Source: Actinomycetes bacterium (lineage in GTDB: Bacteria; Actinomycetota; Acidimicrobiia; Acidimicrobiales; Acidimicrobiaceae). Taken from it: a stretch of DNA of 37,124 nucleotides. Both the position numbers and the translations under genes were made by a program. Below the pieces are notes generated by a model. The model did no database searches, had not been told where the DNA came from, and saw only the letters and a program-made list of their open reading frames with translations. The stretch is from positions 1 to 37,124 of the forward strand of contig JAJYDM010000014.1 of the NCBI GenBank assembly GCA_021777475.1. Direction: 5' to 3'. This document shows, piece by piece, positions 36,008-37,124 of the stretch. Each line of letters begins with the position of its first letter. Within the stretch, counting starts at the first letter, position 1.

Positions 36008-37124
36008 TTAGTCCTCGTTTGTTTCAGTTGCAGTTGGCACTGCAGTATCGGTATTTGCCGAAGACTCAGCTTCATTTGAGACCGCTTCGGTTGGTCCAGC
36101 CATGGCGGCGGTTTCTGGTGGGGCGCTTTCTTTGGCAGCGGTCGGGCCAGGTGTAATGGGAGGTGCAATCTTTTTGCGGGGACGCGGAGGTGGCGGAATC
36201 GCAATTCCGAGAAGCTGAGCTAGGGCTGGAATTCGCCCCGAACTTTCTTTTGCCAATTCTATGAGCTCAGCGGAGGCATTTTGAGGAAGCCCCTTTGGGT
36301 GGACCTGCCGCCTGATGGGGGATTGTGAAAGCGCATCAAGAAGGGCTGCCCATCGATCTGCGGGAGTCTCCGGCGCGAGCATATCATTAGCTGCGTTGGT
36401 GAGCTCTTCTAACAGGGCTGCCGGAAGCTTTGCAATCGGTTCAGGTGGTCTCGACGAAAGGCGTACCGCGCGTATAACACGCTTTCCATCAAGGTTTTCG
36501 CGAATTTCGGCAAGCCACGCAGCATGCAAAGTTGCTGCTCTTTGTTCTGTCAGCTCCTTCATTTTCTCGAGCATTTCTCGTGTTGTGTCATCGTGACGGA
36601 TTAAATCTGCTGCGCTTATGACGGATCTTAGGTCTCTGAGGGAAGCTTCGTTCGCGATCTCGATTGCCACCTCCGCCCGGTCTTTCCATGTCGCGAGCTT
36701 GAGAAGTGGCAGCATGGGTTCCGCAATTGAAAGCACAACGGATTCGGAAATGGTTGGCTTACCTTCGGCAATCGCCTTCTCGTTCTGGCTCGAGAGCGCC
36801 TGACGGACGGCTGGCAGGCCACCCTTTAGCAGCTGTTCGGCAATTGGATGATGTTCTGGAGCTATGTTTTGCAAGACTTGGGTCCTGTGGGTATTTCTGG
36901 GCGTAAGCCTCTTGAACTTGGAGACTGGTGCCTTCGGCGCCTGGCTTGGCTGACCTGACCTTTCGGGTCGCTTTTGTTGAGGCCGTCTCTCGGCACCATC
37001 AGCTGTCGAAGTTTTGGGGGCTGCGCGCCTACCATCTGAAGTACCCTCTTTTCGTTTGGGTGGTCGGCCTGAAGAGCGTTCAGCACCAGTACCGGTCGGC
37101 TGCTCTATGCGGGGTGACCTTTTG
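36008..37124 (-). CDS. Unrecognised helical protein with basic disordered N-terminal region (5' end outside window)
   Basis: The frame is open to the right edge, so at least 371 codons are present and the start is outside. A short call starting at TTG 36874 would lose the N-terminal part. The edge-side ~75 residues are Arg/Lys/Pro/Ser/Gly-rich (for example RIEQPTGTGAERSSGRPPKR). A globular helical domain follows (HPIAEQLLKGGLPAVRQALS, DLRSVISAADLIRHDDTTRE, AWLAEIRENLDGKRVIRAVR, PADRWAALLDALSQSPIRRQ, then LLGIAIPPPPRPRKK), and an Ala/Pro/Thr/Glu tail ends the protein. I do not recognise a family with known function. The basic tail plus helical core resembles the architecture of the left-edge TPR gene. 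Confidence 0.75.
   Translation of the reverse strand, partial: KRSPRIEQPTGTGAERSSGRPPKRKEGTSDGRRAAPKTSTADGAERRPQQKRPERSGQPSQAPKAPVSKFKRLTPRNTHRTQVLQNIAPEHHPIAEQLLKGGLPAVRQALSSQNEKAIAEGKPTISESVVLSIAEPMLPLLKLATWKDRAEVAIEIANEASLRDLRSVISAADLIRHDDTTREMLEKMKELTEQRAATLHAAWLAEIRENLDGKRVIRAVRLSSRPPEPIAKLPAALLEELTNAANDMLAPETPADRWAALLDALSQSPIRRQVHPKGLPQNASAELIELAKESSGRIPALAQLLGIAIPPPPRPRKKIAPPITPGPTAAKESAPPETAAMAGPTEAVSNEAESSANTDTAVPTATETNED

Overview
The window looks like chromosomal DNA from an actinobacterium, most likely of the Acidimicrobiia type. It carries a complete Pup-proteasome locus (arc, dop, pup, prcB, prcA, pafA), a fused FbiC for coenzyme F420, a HelY-type Ski2 helicase beside tatC, and a small DUF4193-type protein. 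All of these are typical of Actinobacteria. The placement within Acidimicrobiia is inference from remembered gene families; no search was run. Many genes appear to start with GTG or TTG, and both window-edge genes are cut by the window.

Layout. 1-4.2 kb: the 3' part of a TPR protein with a repetitive Arg/Ser/Gly-rich N-terminal region, a class I fructose-bisphosphate aldolase, a DUF1015 protein on the minus strand, and a divergent HAD-IIA phosphatase. 4.2-8.2 kb: an NADPH-type MDR oxidoreductase, then a Ser/Thr-rich membrane-anchored protein followed by a sensor kinase and an OmpR-type regulator. A direct-repeat operator candidate lies before the Ser/Thr-rich gene. 8.7-16.1 kb, all minus strand: transaldolase, G6PDH and 6-phosphogluconolactonase (pentose phosphate pathway), then fbiC and a LOG-family protein. 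16.4-18.1 kb: an isoprenylcysteine-methyltransferase-like membrane protein and a decayed Tn3-type serine resolvase, followed by degenerate DNA.

18.1-32.4 kb: three small membrane-associated proteins lead into trmI. A ferredoxin lies on the opposite strand, then arc stands alone after a long gap. The run dop-pup-prcB-prcA-pafA-lepB-tatA/B-tatC-helY follows on one strand. Pup is prepared by Dop, ligated to substrates by PafA, unfolded through ARC/Mpa and degraded in the PrcAB chamber. The tail of the run supplies protein export (signal peptidase, Tat) and an RNA/DNA helicase. The pafB/pafC regulators that follow pafA in mycobacteria are absent, and lepB occupies that position.

32.4-37.1 kb: a double-domain ThyX-like protein whose signature motif is split between its halves, an extremely acidic DUF4193-type protein, an unrecognised protein translationally coupled to a GNAT acetyltransferase, a strong bidirectional terminator, and a minus-strand unrecognised protein with a basic disordered N-terminal region that runs off the right edge.

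No tRNA, rRNA, CRISPR array, intact insertion sequence or origin was found. The most promising leads are the split-motif ThyX fusion, the Asp-ligand ferredoxin inside the proteasome locus, the Ser/Thr-rich partner of the two-component system, and the decayed resolvase.
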